From Comamonas serinivorans (GTDB lineage Bacteria; Pseudomonadota; Gammaproteobacteria; Burkholderiales; Burkholderiaceae_C): a DNA stretch of 64,000 bases. The DNA lies in NCBI RefSeq assembly GCF_002158865.1, contig NZ_CP021455.1, positions 744,001-808,000 on the forward strand. The letters are read 5' to 3'. Each line of letters starts with the position of its first letter. Within the stretch, counting starts at the first letter, position 1. Under the pieces are notes generated by a model, which searched no databases, was not told the origin of the DNA, and saw nothing but the letters and a program-made list of their open reading frames with translations. The translations under genes and the position numbers were made by a program. Below, piece by piece: positions 1-9,136 of this stretch.

Positions 1-492
1 CGCATGCGCCGTTACGCCCTGGCGCTGTGCCGCGATGGCGATGTGGCCAACGACTTGGTGCAGACGGCCTGCGAACGGGCGCTGGCGGCCGGCGGCCCGG
101 GCGATTCGGGGGCGCCGTTCATGGCCTGGCTGTTCACCATCTTGCGCAACCTGTGGCTGGACCGCTTGCGCCGCCTGCAGACCCAGGGCGTGAGCAGCGA
201 CATCGATGACCACGCTGAGGCCTTGCCGGGCGCCCCCGGTGAAGACCTGCGCGTGGACGCCCGCCTGCGGCTGGAGCGCGTGCAGCAGGCCCTGCCGCAG
301 CTGCCGGCGGCGCAGCGCGAGCTGCTGCTGTTGGTGTGCGTCGAGGAGCTGAGCTACAAGGAGGCCGCCACGGTGCTGGGCGTGCCCATGGGCACGGTGA
401 TGAGCCGGCTGGCCCGGGCCCGCCTCAAGCTGGCGCAACTGGCCGGCGTGTCGGGCGACACATTGCAACAAGGAGCACCCCATGGCGGATGA
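1..492 (+). CDS. ECF-type RNA polymerase sigma factor (5' end outside window)
   Basis: This is a small sigma-70 family factor of the extracytoplasmic-function type. Region 2 is visible as RRYALALCRDG..VANDLVQTAC followed by PFMAWLFTILRNLWLDRLRR. Region 4 contains the helix-turn-helix ELSYKEAATVLGVPMGTVMSR, which recognises the -35 element. The frame is open through base 1 and the first ATG is at base 4. Proteins of this family usually have a few more residues before region 2, so the true start probably lies just upstream of the window. The stop overlaps the start of the next gene by 11 bases, so the two are translated together. The next gene is a membrane anti-sigma factor and presumably its inhibitor. 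The signal sensed and the target genes cannot be read from the sequence. Confidence 0.85.
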   Translation, partial: RMRRYALALCRDGDVANDLVQTACERALAAGGPGDSGAPFMAWLFTILRNLWLDRLRRLQTQGVSSDIDDHAEALPGAPGEDLRVDARLRLERVQQALPQLPAAQRELLLLVCVEELSYKEAATVLGVPMGTVMSRLARARLKLAQLAGVSGDTLQQGAPHGG

Positions 493-1378
493 ACGCTGGA
501 GCGATCAAGACCTGATGGCCTGGGCCGATGGTGAACTGCCGGCCGAACGCAGCCTGGCGCTGGAGGCCGAACTGACGCGCGACGCGGCGCTGGCCCGGCG
601 GGCCACGGCCATGCTGGACACCCGCGCCCTGAGCCGCGAAGCCTGGGACGCCGAGCTGGACGCACCCGTGCCGGCCGCGCTGAGCCAGGCCGTGCAGGCC
701 CTGGTGGCACAGCACCGCGCCCAGACCAACCATGAGACGCTGGTGGCGACCGCGCCGACGAGCGCGCCGAGTGGCCCGGCCGGCGGGTCGGACACCCGCC
801 CGCAGGCTGCCAACGGCGCGCGCCAGGCCAGTGCGAGCCCGGCTTCGGCCGCGCAGAGCAGGCCCTCACCGGGCCCATCACCCTCGGCGCTGCGGCCGGG
901 CTGGTGGACGGCGTGGCAAGCGCTGTGGCGGCCCTGGCCCATGGGGCTGGCGGCGTCGGCGCTGTGTGCCGGCCTGGGCTTTGTGCTGGGCAGCGCGCAG
1001 CAGGGGGGCAGCGCCTCGCTGGCCGGGCTGGATGCCTCGCGGCCCTTGCCGGCGGCCGTGGCCGCGGCGCTGCAGGGGGTGCTCAGCGGCGACACGGCCG
1101 ACGTGGGGGGCGCAGCGTTCGCGCCCGTGGCCAGCTACCGCACCGCGGCCGGCGCGCTGTGTCGCGAGTTCATCTGGGGCGCGACACCTGCCGAGCAGCT
1201 GGAAGGCATGGCCTGCCGCGAAGGCACGCAGTGGCGCCTGCAGGCCGTGGCGCGCGTGTCGGCGACTGGCTTTGCGCCGGCCTCGGGCGAGGGGCCGCTG
1301 GCGGCGCTGCTGGCCCAGATCGAGGTGGGCGAGGCACTGACGCCCGAGGCCGAGCGGGCCGCGCTGGCCCAGCCCTGA
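482..1378 (+). CDS. Membrane anti-sigma factor
   Basis: The 298-residue protein begins SDQDLMAWADGELPAERSLAL, the usual cytoplasmic sigma-binding opening of anti-sigma factors that accompany ECF sigma genes. A low-complexity Ala/Pro/Ser linker (about residues 85-140) leads to one transmembrane helix at about 154-170 (WPMGLAASALCAGLGFVLG). An outer domain of about 125 residues follows. This layout of cytoplasmic binding domain, single helix and periplasmic domain fits a regulated sequestering protein. The start codon lies inside the end of the sigma gene, which supports a cognate pair. I see no HxxxCxxC zinc motif, so it is not a classical ZAS-type anti-sigma. Function is inferred from position and layout. 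Confidence 0.75.
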   Translation: MADERWSDQDLMAWADGELPAERSLALEAELTRDAALARRATAMLDTRALSREAWDAELDAPVPAALSQAVQALVAQHRAQTNHETLVATAPTSAPSGPAGGSDTRPQAANGARQASASPASAAQSRPSPGPSPSALRPGWWTAWQALWRPWPMGLAASALCAGLGFVLGSAQQGGSASLAGLDASRPLPAAVAAALQGVLSGDTADVGGAAFAPVASYRTAAGALCREFIWGATPAEQLEGMACREGTQWRLQAVARVSATGFAPASGEGPLAALLAQIEVGEALTPEAERAALAQP

Positions 1379-1474
1379 CCGGCACGGCGGGCTGGAGGGA
1401 GGGCCAGGCACGCGCGTCGCCGCCGGTTCGATTCAACGCCCGGTGCCGAAGCGAGGTTCATCTTGAATGAATGG

Positions 1475-1524
1475 GGGTATGGGTGGTTTTCCGTTGATGA
1501 TGAAACGGCAATGCATGCATACCC
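1475..1524. repeat. 50-bp palindromic element, copy 1
   Basis: Outer arms are GGGTATG and CATACCC. The inner arm pair is TCCGTT with AAACGG. It lies between the convergent anti-sigma and cytochrome b561 genes. There is no T-run on either strand, so it does not look like an ordinary intrinsic terminator. Confidence 0.85.
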
Positions 1525-1540
1525 TGTTCAAGACCATTGA

Positions 1541-2083
1541 TCAACCGCGCATGCGGTGCCAGATGTGGGCTTCGCCCTTGACCACGTGCACGATCACCAT
1601 CAGCACATGGCCGAGGGCCAGCGCCAGCAGCACCCAGCCCAGCTCGCCATGCAGGTCGTTGCCCAGGTTCACCAGCCCGTCGATCTTGGGGCCGTCGAAG
1701 CCGGGGATCAGCGGCAGGCCCAGGGGCGAGAACGCCCGGCCCGAGCCGATCTGTCGCAGCAGGCCCAGGGTGGGGATAGCCAGCATCAGGGCATAGAGGG
1801 CGACATGGCCCAGCGAGGCCAGGCGGCTGGTGGACCGGGGACGCGCCGCGCGCTGCGCCACGGCCAGGCCGAGGCGGATGACCACGAGCACCAGCAGCAC
1901 GGTGCCCACGTGCTTGTGCGTGGGCCACATGAACTCGTCCAGGCCCGATTTGGGCAGCAGGGCGTGGACCGAGGCGGACGTGAGGATCCAGATCAGGCCG
2001 ATGGCCATGAGCCAGTGCAGCCAGCGTGCGGCGCGGGGGTAGTGGCGGGGACCGTCGGGAATCAGGGGCAGGGTCATGGGCAT
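1541..2083 (-). CDS. Cytochrome b561 family membrane protein
   Basis: The 180-residue protein has four hydrophobic segments and the spaced histidines of the small diheme cytochrome b561 family: ARWLHWLMA near residue 23, THKHVGT near 56, HVALYALM near 93 and LHGELGW plus GHVLMVIVH near the end. Members carry electrons across or within the inner membrane, often between quinol and a periplasmic partner. The gene is followed on the same strand by a YqiA-like esterase with only a short gap. The gene itself gives no partner protein, so the physiological electron donor is unknown. Confidence 0.85.
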   Translation of the reverse strand: MPMTLPLIPDGPRHYPRAARWLHWLMAIGLIWILTSASVHALLPKSGLDEFMWPTHKHVGTVLLVLVVIRLGLAVAQRAARPRSTSRLASLGHVALYALMLAIPTLGLLRQIGSGRAFSPLGLPLIPGFDGPKIDGLVNLGNDLHGELGWVLLALALGHVLMVIVHVVKGEAHIWHRMRG

Positions 2084-2094
2084 GGCAGGTCCTG

Positions 2095-2709
2095 TCAGGG
2101 CGGGGTCAGGCCGAAGAATCGGGCCAGGGTGGGCAGGTGGGGCTCGAAGTCGCTCAGGGCGTGGTCACCGCCCGCCACGACGACCTGCGGGCTGCCGGGG
2201 TAGCGCGCCGTCATCTCGCGCCAGTCCAGTACCTCGTCGCCCTGGGCGATGATGGCCAGCAGCTGCTCGGGCTGCACCAAGGGACCCACCTGCAGGGCCT
2301 CGAGTTCCCGCAGGTGCTCGGCCGTGAAGTCGAACTGTTGCGCGGGGTCGTGCCAGGCCGATTGGGTGCCCAGGTGCCGAGCGAGGTCGCGCTCGGGCTG
2401 CACGGCGGGGTTGATGAGCGCGGCGCGGCAGCCACGCCGCTGCGCCAGCCAGGTGGCGTAGAAGCCGCCCAGCGACGAGCCCATGACGGCCATGCGCGGC
2501 GCCGGCCAGTCGCGCGTGCCCTGGTCGATCAGGGCGGCGGCTGCGGCCGGCGAGGGCGGCAGCTGCGGGCACCACCAGTGCACTTCCGGGTGGTGGGCCT
2601 GCATCCAGGCCGCCATCTGGCGCGCCTTGTTCGACTGCGGCGACGAGCGGAAACCGTGCAGGTAAAGCAGGTGGGTGATGGGGGCCAGGGCCGGCAGGTC
2701 GGGGTTCAT
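2095..2709 (-). CDS. YqiA/YcfP-type alpha/beta-hydrolase esterase
   Basis: The 204-residue protein has the compact alpha/beta-hydrolase plan. It shows LLYLHGFRSSPQSNKA at the N-terminus (oxyanion strand), the nucleophile elbow VMGSSLGGFYAT near residue 76, an acid in QGDEVLDW near 157 and the catalytic histidine in GGDHALSDF near 185. These are the features of the small UPF0227/YqiA esterases, which cleave short acyl esters; the natural substrate is not known. The start at 2709 is chosen because the protein then begins about 14 residues before the HGFRSS motif, as is normal for the family. Longer readings run into rodA on the other strand. It is divergent from rodA with about 50 bases between the starts. 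Confidence 0.82.
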   Translation of the reverse strand: MNPDLPALAPITHLLYLHGFRSSPQSNKARQMAAWMQAHHPEVHWWCPQLPPSPAAAAALIDQGTRDWPAPRMAVMGSSLGGFYATWLAQRRGCRAALINPAVQPERDLARHLGTQSAWHDPAQQFDFTAEHLRELEALQVGPLVQPEQLLAIIAQGDEVLDWREMTARYPGSPQVVVAGGDHALSDFEPHLPTLARFFGLTPP

Positions 2710-2760
2710 GGGGACATTCTCCCCAAGTTGGGCGCGCCGCAGCGAGATAATCGGCGCCTT

Positions 2761-3924
2761 ATGTCTGTGGTGCTCGACAAACCCACCCTTTGGCAGCGCC
2801 TCTGGCCGCTGGTGCGCGGTTACGACCTGGTGTTGCTGCTGGCCCTGGCCCTGCTGTGCACGGTGGGGCTGGTGGCCATGTACTCGTCGGGCTTCGACCA
2901 TGGCACGCGCTTTGTCGACCATGGCCGCAACATGCTGCTGGCAGCCGGCATCCTGATCGTGGTGTCGCAGGTGCCGCCGCAGCGGCTGGCCGCCCTGGCG
3001 GTGCCCATCTACGTGACGGCCGTGGTGTTGCTCATCCTCGTGGCGCTGTTTGGCATCACCAAAAAGGGGGCGCAGCGCTGGGTGAACCTGGGCGTGGTGG
3101 TGCAGCCCAGCGAGCTGTCCAAGATCGCCGTGCCGCTCATGCTGGCCTGGTGGTTCCAGTGGCGCGACGGCATGGCGCGCTGGCCCACATTTTTGGGCGC
3201 GTTTGCGCTGCTGATGCTGCCGGTGGGGCTGATCATGGAGCAGCCCGACCTGGGCACCGCGTTGCTGGTGATGGGGGCCGGCCTGGCGGTGATCTTCTTC
3301 GCCGGGCTGCCCTGGCGGCTGGTGATCCCGCCGGTGCTGATCGCAGCCGTCGGCATCGTGGCCGTCGTCTCCAGCGAGGAGCAGCTGTGCGCCGAAGGCG
3401 TGCGCTGGCCGGTGCTGCACGAGTACCAGCAGCAGCGCGTGTGCACCTTGCTCGACCCACGCCGCGACCCCCTCAACAAAGGCTTTCACACCCTGCAGGG
3501 CATGATCGCGATCGGCTCGGGCGGGTTGCACGGCAAGGGCTTCATGCAGGGCACGCAGACGCACCTGGAGTTCATCCCCGAGCGCACCACCGATTTCATC
3601 TTTGCCGCCTATTCCGAGGAGTTCGGCCTCGTGGGCAACCTCATCCTGATCGGCGGCTTCCTGTTCCTGGTGTTCCGCGCCCTGGTGATCGGCGCGCGGG
3701 CCAGCACCGTGTTCGGGCGCTTGCTGGCGGGGGGCATGGCGACCATGTTTTTCACCTATGCCTTCGTCAACATGGGCATGGTGAGCGGCATCCTGCCCGT
3801 GGTGGGCGTGCCGCTGCCGTTCATCAGCTATGGCGGCACGGCCATGGTCACGCTGGGCCTGGGCCTGGGGCTGCTGATGTCCATCGCCCGCGACCGCGAG
3901 CCCAAGGCGCGCTCGCCGCTGTAG
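2761..3924 (+). CDS. rodA: RodA, SEDS-family peptidoglycan polymerase
   Basis: The 387-residue integral membrane protein belongs to the SEDS family. The landmarks are GAQRWVNLG, VVQPSELSKIAVPLMLAWW, EQPDLGTALLVMGAGLAV, ERTTDFIFAAYSEEFG and the C-terminal GMVSGILPVVGVPLPFISYGG. RodA polymerises lipid II glycan strands for side-wall growth together with a class B penicillin-binding protein. The motif at ERTTDFIFA and the start PLVRGYDLVLLLALALL fit RodA better than FtsW. The ATG at 2761 places the first helix directly after a short cytoplasmic tail. An upstream in-frame reading only covers the opposite-strand esterase and is rejected. The usual mreBCD-mrdA genes would be expected left of this point but are not in the window. 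Confidence 0.93.
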   Translation: MSVVLDKPTLWQRLWPLVRGYDLVLLLALALLCTVGLVAMYSSGFDHGTRFVDHGRNMLLAAGILIVVSQVPPQRLAALAVPIYVTAVVLLILVALFGITKKGAQRWVNLGVVVQPSELSKIAVPLMLAWWFQWRDGMARWPTFLGAFALLMLPVGLIMEQPDLGTALLVMGAGLAVIFFAGLPWRLVIPPVLIAAVGIVAVVSSEEQLCAEGVRWPVLHEYQQQRVCTLLDPRRDPLNKGFHTLQGMIAIGSGGLHGKGFMQGTQTHLEFIPERTTDFIFAAYSEEFGLVGNLILIGGFLFLVFRALVIGARASTVFGRLLAGGMATMFFTYAFVNMGMVSGILPVVGVPLPFISYGGTAMVTLGLGLGLLMSIARDREPKARSPL

Positions 3925-3982
3925 GCCGGGCAGCGCGCCTCGCCGGTGCGTGTGGCGGCCCCTTGGTTGTCTTCATCAATGG

Positions 3983-4032
3983 GGGTATGGGGTCATTGCC
4001 GTTTTCTCAACAACGGCAATGGCACCATACTG
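3983..4032. repeat. 50-bp palindromic element, copy 2
   Basis: Outer arms are GTATGG and CCATAC. The inner arms TTGCCGTT and AACGGCAA are perfectly complementary over 8 bp. It lies between the convergent rodA and Bug genes. Confidence 0.88.
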
Positions 4033-4174
4033 CCCACCATTTTCTGGTGGGCCGACCACGACCAGCGACTGCACCCCTTGCGTCCTCACCATGGCCCGCA
4101 GGCCAGGGCTTCGGCCAAGCAGACCGGCCTGCCGCGCGGACCTGGCCGGCTTCGCTGCAGGCCGGCCGCGCAGC

Positions 4175-5163
4175 TCAGTCGAGCTTCACGCCCACTGACT
4201 GCACCAGCTTGGCCCATTTGCCCATGTCCTTCTGGTAGAGCGCCTCGTACTGCTGGGGCGTGCTGTCCGTCACGGCGGGGTAGCCCATGTCCAGCATGCG
4301 CTTGTTGATGCTGGGGGTGCTCAACACCTTGGCGATGGCCTGGGACAGCGTCTGCTTGATGGCATCGGGTGTTTTGCCCGGCACCACGATGCCCACCCAG
4401 CCCAGGATGGCGAAGGCCTCGTCGGGCACGCCCGCTTCGGCGAAGGTCGGGATGTGGCTGGCGGCCACCAGCCGCTTGGGCCCCGTGACGGCCAGCGGCC
4501 GCAGGCGTTCGCTGTGCTGCTGCAGCGGCTGCACGCTGGACCAGCCGAAGTCGATGTCGCGCGCCAGCATGGCCTGGATCATGGGCGCCTCGCCCTTGTA
4601 GGCCGCGTGGGCCAGCCCGCCCTGGGTGAGCTGGTTGATGCGCTCGCCCGCCAGGTGAGGGTAAGAGCCCAGGCCATACGAGCCGAACGAGAGTTTCCCG
4701 CGGTTGGCCTCGATGTACTTGAACAGGTCGCCCAGGGTCTTGACGGGCAGGGCCGCGTTCACGGTCAGCACGACGCCGGTGTCCGACACCCGGTACAGCC
4801 GCGCCAGGTCTTTCTCCAGGTCCAGCGGCATCTTGCTGTAGAGGAATTTGTTGACCAGCAGAAACGAGGTGATGCCGACCAACAGGGTGTGGCCGTCGGG
4901 GGCTGATTTGGCCAGCTGATCGGTGCCGATGATGCCGGACGCACCGGGCTTGTTTTCGATGATGACGGGCTGCCCCAGCTCCTGCGCCAGGGGCTGTTGC
5001 AGCACGCGCGCGATGTTGTCGGTGCCCCCGCCCGGCGGGGCACGATGAGCCGGATCGGGGCGCTGGGGAAGGTCTGGGCGGCGGCGGGTTGCGCGGCCAG
5101 GCCGGCGGCGGAGGCCGCACTGGCCAGCAGCGTGCGTCGGGACAAGCGGGGCGAAGGGTTCAC
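4175..5163 (-). pseudogene. Bug-family (TTT) periplasmic binding protein, frameshifted
   Basis: A tripartite tricarboxylate transporter substrate-binding protein of the Bug type is split between two frames. The N-terminal part reads from a GTG at 5163, preceded by GAGGAGAC, and gives a signal peptide LSRRTLLASAASAAG..AAAQ and then FPSAPIRLIVP. The rest reads in another frame from about 5040: GGGTDNIARVLQQPLAQELG, IIENKPGASGIIGTDQLAKS, and a full C-terminal lobe ending SVGVKLD. Family members have an unbroken IVPxPPGGGTDNIAR here. The break falls in a G/C run (about 5030-5045) where one extra base restores a continuous protein of normal length, about 328 residues. It may be a real pseudogene or a sequencing error in a homopolymer. 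The ligand, usually a carboxylate, is unknown. Confidence 0.8.
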
Positions 5164-5450
5164 GTCGTCTCCTCGTTGAAACCGGGTTTGCGGATGCACG
5201 CCGGATCCGACTGCTTCGGCACGCGGCTCAGATGGTGCGCAGTTTGTGCTTGGCGCCGCATGGGGAATACGCGATGTCACGCGCGCGGCCTGCCACGTGG
5301 GAGACGGCGCGCCGGCGCCCGGGCTTATGCGAAGACTGTTCGGCGTCCAGCGAATTCATTCGTTTTCGCGCGGGCCCCGCCTTCCCAGAATCGCGCTCCA
5401 CGGTGACCCACCAAACCGGTGGCGGCCGCAATTCAAGGGAGCGCACACAC

Positions 5451-6374
5451 ATGACAACCGACACTTCGATCACGACCGCGACAGCGGTTTCTTCAGAGGC
5501 GGCGCGCCGCCATCGCTGGCTGCTGTGGGCTTTGCCCGTGCTGGCGGTGGTGGCGCTGGCCGCGGGACTCTCGCAGGCCCACGTGAACAGCGCCTGGCTG
5601 GCGTCCACTTGGCAGGCCCTGGGCGAGGGCCTGAGCTCGCGGGGCTTCTGGACGGCAGCGGCCGTGGGCCTGGGCGCGCAGGTCGTCGACGGCGCCCTGG
5701 GCATGGCCTATGGCGTGACCTCCACCACCTTCCTGCTGTCGACCGGCGTGCCGCCGGCGGCGGCCTCGGCCTCGGTCCACATCGCCGAAATCTTCACCAC
5801 GGGCTTCTCGGGGCTGTCGCATTTCAAGCTGGGCAACGTGAACAAGGCGCTGTTCAAGCGCCTGGTGATCCCGGGTGTGATCGGCGGCCTGGTGGGCGCA
5901 TACATCCTCACCTCGATCGACGCCAGCATCCTCAAGCCCATCATCTCGGTCTACCTGCTGCTGATCGGCCTGTACATCCTGTCCAAGGTCTGGCGCACGC
6001 TGCGCGTGAAGACCGACCCGCCCAAGTACGTGGCGCCGCTGGCCTTGACCGGCGGTTTCGTCGACGCCGTGGGTGGCGGTGGCTGGGGGCCGGTGGTGAC
6101 TACCTCGCTGATCGGCGGCGGTCACGACCCGCGCACCACGATCGGCTCGGTCAACGCGGCGGAGTTCTTCATCGCCATCAGCACGGGGCTGTCGTTCACG
6201 CTGCTGGGCGGCCTCACGCACTGGACCGTGATCGCGGGCCTGGTGTTCGGTGGCCTGTTCGCCGCGCCGCTCGCGGCCCTGCTGACGCGCCATGCACCGA
6301 CCAAGCTGCTGCTGGTCATCGTGGGGGTGCTGATTTCGGGGCTGAGCGCCTACAACCTGTCCAAGCTGTTCTGA
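5451..6374 (+). CDS. TauE/SafE-family sulfite/organosulfonate exporter
   Basis: The 307-residue membrane protein has about eight transmembrane helices and two related halves. Typical TauE/SafE sequence is seen in VGLGAQVVDGALGMAYGVTST, ASASVHIAEIFTTGFSGLSH, VIPGVIGGLVGAYILT and GGFVDAVGGGGWGPVVTTSL. The family exports sulfite, sulfoacetate or other small anions; the substrate here cannot be read. The ATG at 5451 has GGGAGCG about nine bases upstream and yields a normal cytoplasmic N-terminus before the first helix. The gene diverges from the Bug gene across 287 bases that hold no other gene. The downstream tldD follows after 43 bases. Confidence 0.88.
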   Translation: MTTDTSITTATAVSSEAARRHRWLLWALPVLAVVALAAGLSQAHVNSAWLASTWQALGEGLSSRGFWTAAAVGLGAQVVDGALGMAYGVTSTTFLLSTGVPPAAASASVHIAEIFTTGFSGLSHFKLGNVNKALFKRLVIPGVIGGLVGAYILTSIDASILKPIISVYLLLIGLYILSKVWRTLRVKTDPPKYVAPLALTGGFVDAVGGGGWGPVVTTSLIGGGHDPRTTIGSVNAAEFFIAISTGLSFTLLGGLTHWTVIAGLVFGGLFAAPLAALLTRHAPTKLLLVIVGVLISGLSAYNLSKLF

Positions 6375-6417
6375 CCGCACGCGCCAGGGACTTGGGTGCA
6401 CTGCCTAAAATCAGCCC

Positions 6418-7881
6418 ATGATTTCACGCGAACCCACCATCGAGCGCCTGGCCACGGCGCGTGCCCTGCTGCTCGAGCCTTTCGGCCTCGATGAGGCCCA
6501 CCTGCACCGCGTGCTGGCCCACATTGCCGAGCACCGTGTCGACGAGGCCGACCTCTACTTCCAGTACACGCGCGCCGAGGGCTGGAGCCTGGAGGAGGGC
6601 ATCGTCAAGACGGGCAGCTTCAGCATCGACCAGGGCGTGGGCGTGCGCGCCGTGTCGGGCGAGAAAACGGCGTTTGCCTACTCCGACGACATTTCGCTGG
6701 ACTCGCTGATGGACGCGGCCCGCACCGTGCGCAGCATCGGCGTGCAAGGCCAGTCGCGCCGCGCCAAGGTCGGGGCCACGTCCAAGCTGGCCACCAGCCG
6801 GCGGCTGTACCCGCAGCTCGACCCCATCGCCACGCTGGACAGCACGGCCAAGGTCAAGCTGCTTGAAGACGTGGAGCAGCGAGCCCGCGCCAAGGACCCG
6901 CGCATCGTGCAGGTCATGGCCGGTCTGGCCATGGAGTACGACGTGGTGCTGGTGGCGCGGCGCGGTGGTGTGCTGGCGGCCGATGTGCGCCCGCTGGTGC
7001 GCCTGTCGCTGACCGTGATCGCCGAGCAGAACGGTCGCCGCGAGGTGGGCTCGGCCGGCGGCGGTGGCCGCTTCGGGCTGGATCATTTCGACGACGCACT
7101 CGTGCAGGACTACGTGGACCACGCCGTGCACGCCGCGCTGACCAACCTGGACTCGCGCCCCGCGCCGGCCGGTGAGCTGACCGTGGTGCTGGGCCCGGGC
7201 TGGCCGGGCGTGCTGCTGCACGAGGCCATCGGCCATGGCTTGGAAGGTGACTTCAACCGCAAGGGCGCCAGCGCCTTCACCGGCATGATCGGCAAGCGCG
7301 TGGCCGCCAAGGGCGTGACGGTGCTGGATGACGGCACCCTCGCCGATCGCCGCGGCAGCCTGAACGTGGACGACGAAGGCAACGTGACGCAGGCCAATGT
7401 GCTGATCGAAGACGGCATCCTGCGCGGCTACATGCAAGACAGCATGAACGCGCGCCTGATGGGCGTGAAACCCACCGGCAACGGCCGGCGTGAAAGCTAC
7501 GCCCACGTGCCCATGCCGCGCATGACCAACACCTACATGCTGGGCGGCGACAAGGACCCGGCCGAGATCGTCGCCAGCATCAAGAAGGGCCTGTACGCCA
7601 CCAACTTTGGCGGCGGACAGGTCGACATCACCAGCGGCAAGTTCACCTTCTCGGCCAGCGAGGCGTACTGGGTCGAAAACGGCAAGATCCTCTACCCCGT
7701 CAAGGGCGCCACGCTGGTGGGCAATGGCCCCGAGGCGCTCAAGCGCATCACCATGATCGGCAACGACATGTCGCTGGACACCGGCGTGGGCACCTGCGGC
7801 AAAGAGGGCCAGAGTGTGCCCGTGGGCGTGGGCCAGCCCACGCTGCGCATCGACGGCATGACGGTGGGCGGCACCGCCTGA
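6418..7881 (+). CDS. tldD: TldD, metalloprotease subunit
   Basis: The 487-residue protein is full-length TldD of the TldD/TldE (PmbA) metalloprotease. The zinc-binding HExxxH motif is visible as LLHEAIGHGLEGDFNRKG near residue 270. Flanking family sequence includes VGVRAVSGEKTAFAYSDD near 80, GRRESYAHVPMPRMTNTY near 358 and YPVKGATLVGNGPEALKRI near 425. TldD carries the catalytic zinc and acts with TldE on unfolded peptides, for example in microcin B17 maturation and CcdA antitoxin turnover. The TldE partner is not in the window, which is common since the two are often unlinked. All visible key residues are intact. Confidence 0.95.
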   Translation: MISREPTIERLATARALLLEPFGLDEAHLHRVLAHIAEHRVDEADLYFQYTRAEGWSLEEGIVKTGSFSIDQGVGVRAVSGEKTAFAYSDDISLDSLMDAARTVRSIGVQGQSRRAKVGATSKLATSRRLYPQLDPIATLDSTAKVKLLEDVEQRARAKDPRIVQVMAGLAMEYDVVLVARRGGVLAADVRPLVRLSLTVIAEQNGRREVGSAGGGGRFGLDHFDDALVQDYVDHAVHAALTNLDSRPAPAGELTVVLGPGWPGVLLHEAIGHGLEGDFNRKGASAFTGMIGKRVAAKGVTVLDDGTLADRRGSLNVDDEGNVTQANVLIEDGILRGYMQDSMNARLMGVKPTGNGRRESYAHVPMPRMTNTYMLGGDKDPAEIVASIKKGLYATNFGGGQVDITSGKFTFSASEAYWVENGKILYPVKGATLVGNGPEALKRITMIGNDMSLDTGVGTCGKEGQSVPVGVGQPTLRIDGMTVGGTA

Positions 7882-7923
7882 CGTGCGCCTGCCGCATGGC
7901 GGCCCGGTGGTGTAAAAAATACA

Positions 7924-7973
7924 GGGTATGCCCTGATTGCCATTTAAAAATGAACGGAGAGTGGGGCATACTG
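7924..7973. repeat. 50-bp palindromic element, copy 3
   Basis: Outer arms GTATGCCC and GGGCATAC are complementary over 8 bp. The inner part (CATTT with AAATG) is partly decayed but still self-complementary. It sits in the 329-base gap between tldD and the methyltransferase, both on the plus strand. The rest of that gap shows nothing recognisable. Confidence 0.82.
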
Positions 7974-8210
7974 CTGATCAATAGGTTGGCGATTGTGCTG
8001 TGAGGTGCAGCCTGGGCTGTCCTTGGCGTCTAGCTGGGGCATGGCCAGGTCCGGGTCGGCCGGGTGACGGGGACAAGGGCTGCGGCGGTTTGCGCTGGGT
8101 CAAGCGCCTGGCTCACAACGTCACGCCAACGTGCTCGTGTGAGCCGATCTGGCTACGATGGGGCACGCCCCGCCGCACCCCGCCGGTTTCTGAGGCGCCA
8201 GGAGACAAGC

Positions 8211-9050
8211 ATGCAGGCAGCGACGACCGCATCCGACCCGATTCGCCTGGGCACCGCGCAGGAAACCATGCTGATCCCGCTGCTGGGGCGGGCGCTCGAA
8301 AGCGAGCGCCGCCACGGCCTGATCCGCGACCCCAAGGCGCAGGAGATCGTGGCTTCGCTGGACTACGACTTCGGCAAATGGCGCCACGCGTCCAGCCTCA
8401 CGGCCTGCACCATCCGCACGCTGATGTTCGACCAGGAGGTGCGGCGCTTTCTGGCCGCCCACCCCGAGGGCACGGTGGTCGAGCTGGGCTGCGGCATGAA
8501 CACGCGCCATGAGCGCCTGCACCAGGGCCGCGCCCGCTGGGTCGAAGCCGATCTGCCCGAGGTCATCGCCTGGCGCCAGCGCTTCTTTGAAACCAGCGAC
8601 CGCCGCCGCATGGTGGCCGTGGACTTGCGCCAGGCCGACTGGCACGAGTGCCTGGCGCTGGACGCGGGGCCGCATTGCTTCGTGGCCGAAGCGTCGCTGA
8701 TCTACCTGCCCGAAGCCCAGGCCCTGGCGGCCTTGCAGACCCTGGCGGCGCGTTGGCCCGGGGCCGACCTCGTCATGGACAGCATTGCGCCCTGGGTGGT
8801 GGCCAGCCAGGGCTGGCACGATGCCATGCGGCACCTGTCGCCGGGTTGCTGGTTCCAATGGGCTTGCGACGACCCGGCCGCCCTGGCCGGGCAAGGGCTT
8901 CACCTGCAGCAATCGCGCACGCTGGACGCCTGTGGGCCCGACATCCTGATGCGCGCGCCGTGGCCCTGGCCAATGCTGCTGACGGCCATGTCCTGGATGG
9001 GGCGCTTCTGGTTGAGCGGCTACCGCGTCAACCGCTTCGTGCTGGGCTGA
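8211..9050 (+). CDS. LCM-type class I SAM-dependent methyltransferase
   Basis: The 279-residue protein belongs to the leucine carboxyl methyltransferase (PPM1/Tcmp) group. Evidence is the N-terminal helix pattern SLTACTIRTLMFDQEVRRFL, then the SAM-binding loop TVVELGCGMNTRHERL near residue 90, VEADLPEVIAWRQRFF near 112 and VAEASLIYLPEAQAL near 160. In bacteria these proteins methylate carboxyl or hydroxyl groups of small molecules, often polyketides, so the substrate is open. The ATG at 8211 follows GGAGACAAG, an adequate ribosome-binding site, and matches the usual length. No neighbouring gene suggests a pathway. An aroG attenuator follows downstream. Confidence 0.85.
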   Translation: MQAATTASDPIRLGTAQETMLIPLLGRALESERRHGLIRDPKAQEIVASLDYDFGKWRHASSLTACTIRTLMFDQEVRRFLAAHPEGTVVELGCGMNTRHERLHQGRARWVEADLPEVIAWRQRFFETSDRRRMVAVDLRQADWHECLALDAGPHCFVAEASLIYLPEAQALAALQTLAARWPGADLVMDSIAPWVVASQGWHDAMRHLSPGCWFQWACDDPAALAGQGLHLQQSRTLDACGPDILMRAPWPWPMLLTAMSWMGRFWLSGYRVNRFVLG

Positions 9051-9121
9051 GCGTGATTTGGCGCCGGCCCGCGGGCCGTTGCGCCTGGGTGACACCGGCC
9101 CCATGGCGACGCCGAGCCTGT

Positions 9122-9129
9122 GCTACAGT
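9122..9129 (+). promoter_or_regulatory. Candidate extended -10 promoter for the aroG leader
   Basis: TGCTACAGT fits an extended -10 (TGnTAnAnT). Transcription would start about seven bases later, almost at the leader ATG at 9137, so the leader peptide may be read from a leaderless transcript. No good -35 is visible at the usual distance. Confidence 0.4.
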
Positions 9130-9136
9130 GACTGCC

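Noticed and set aside
2026..2760. A 245-residue upstream extension of rodA
   Set aside because: It is the reverse shadow of the esterase gene; RodA begins at 2761 with its first membrane helix close behind.
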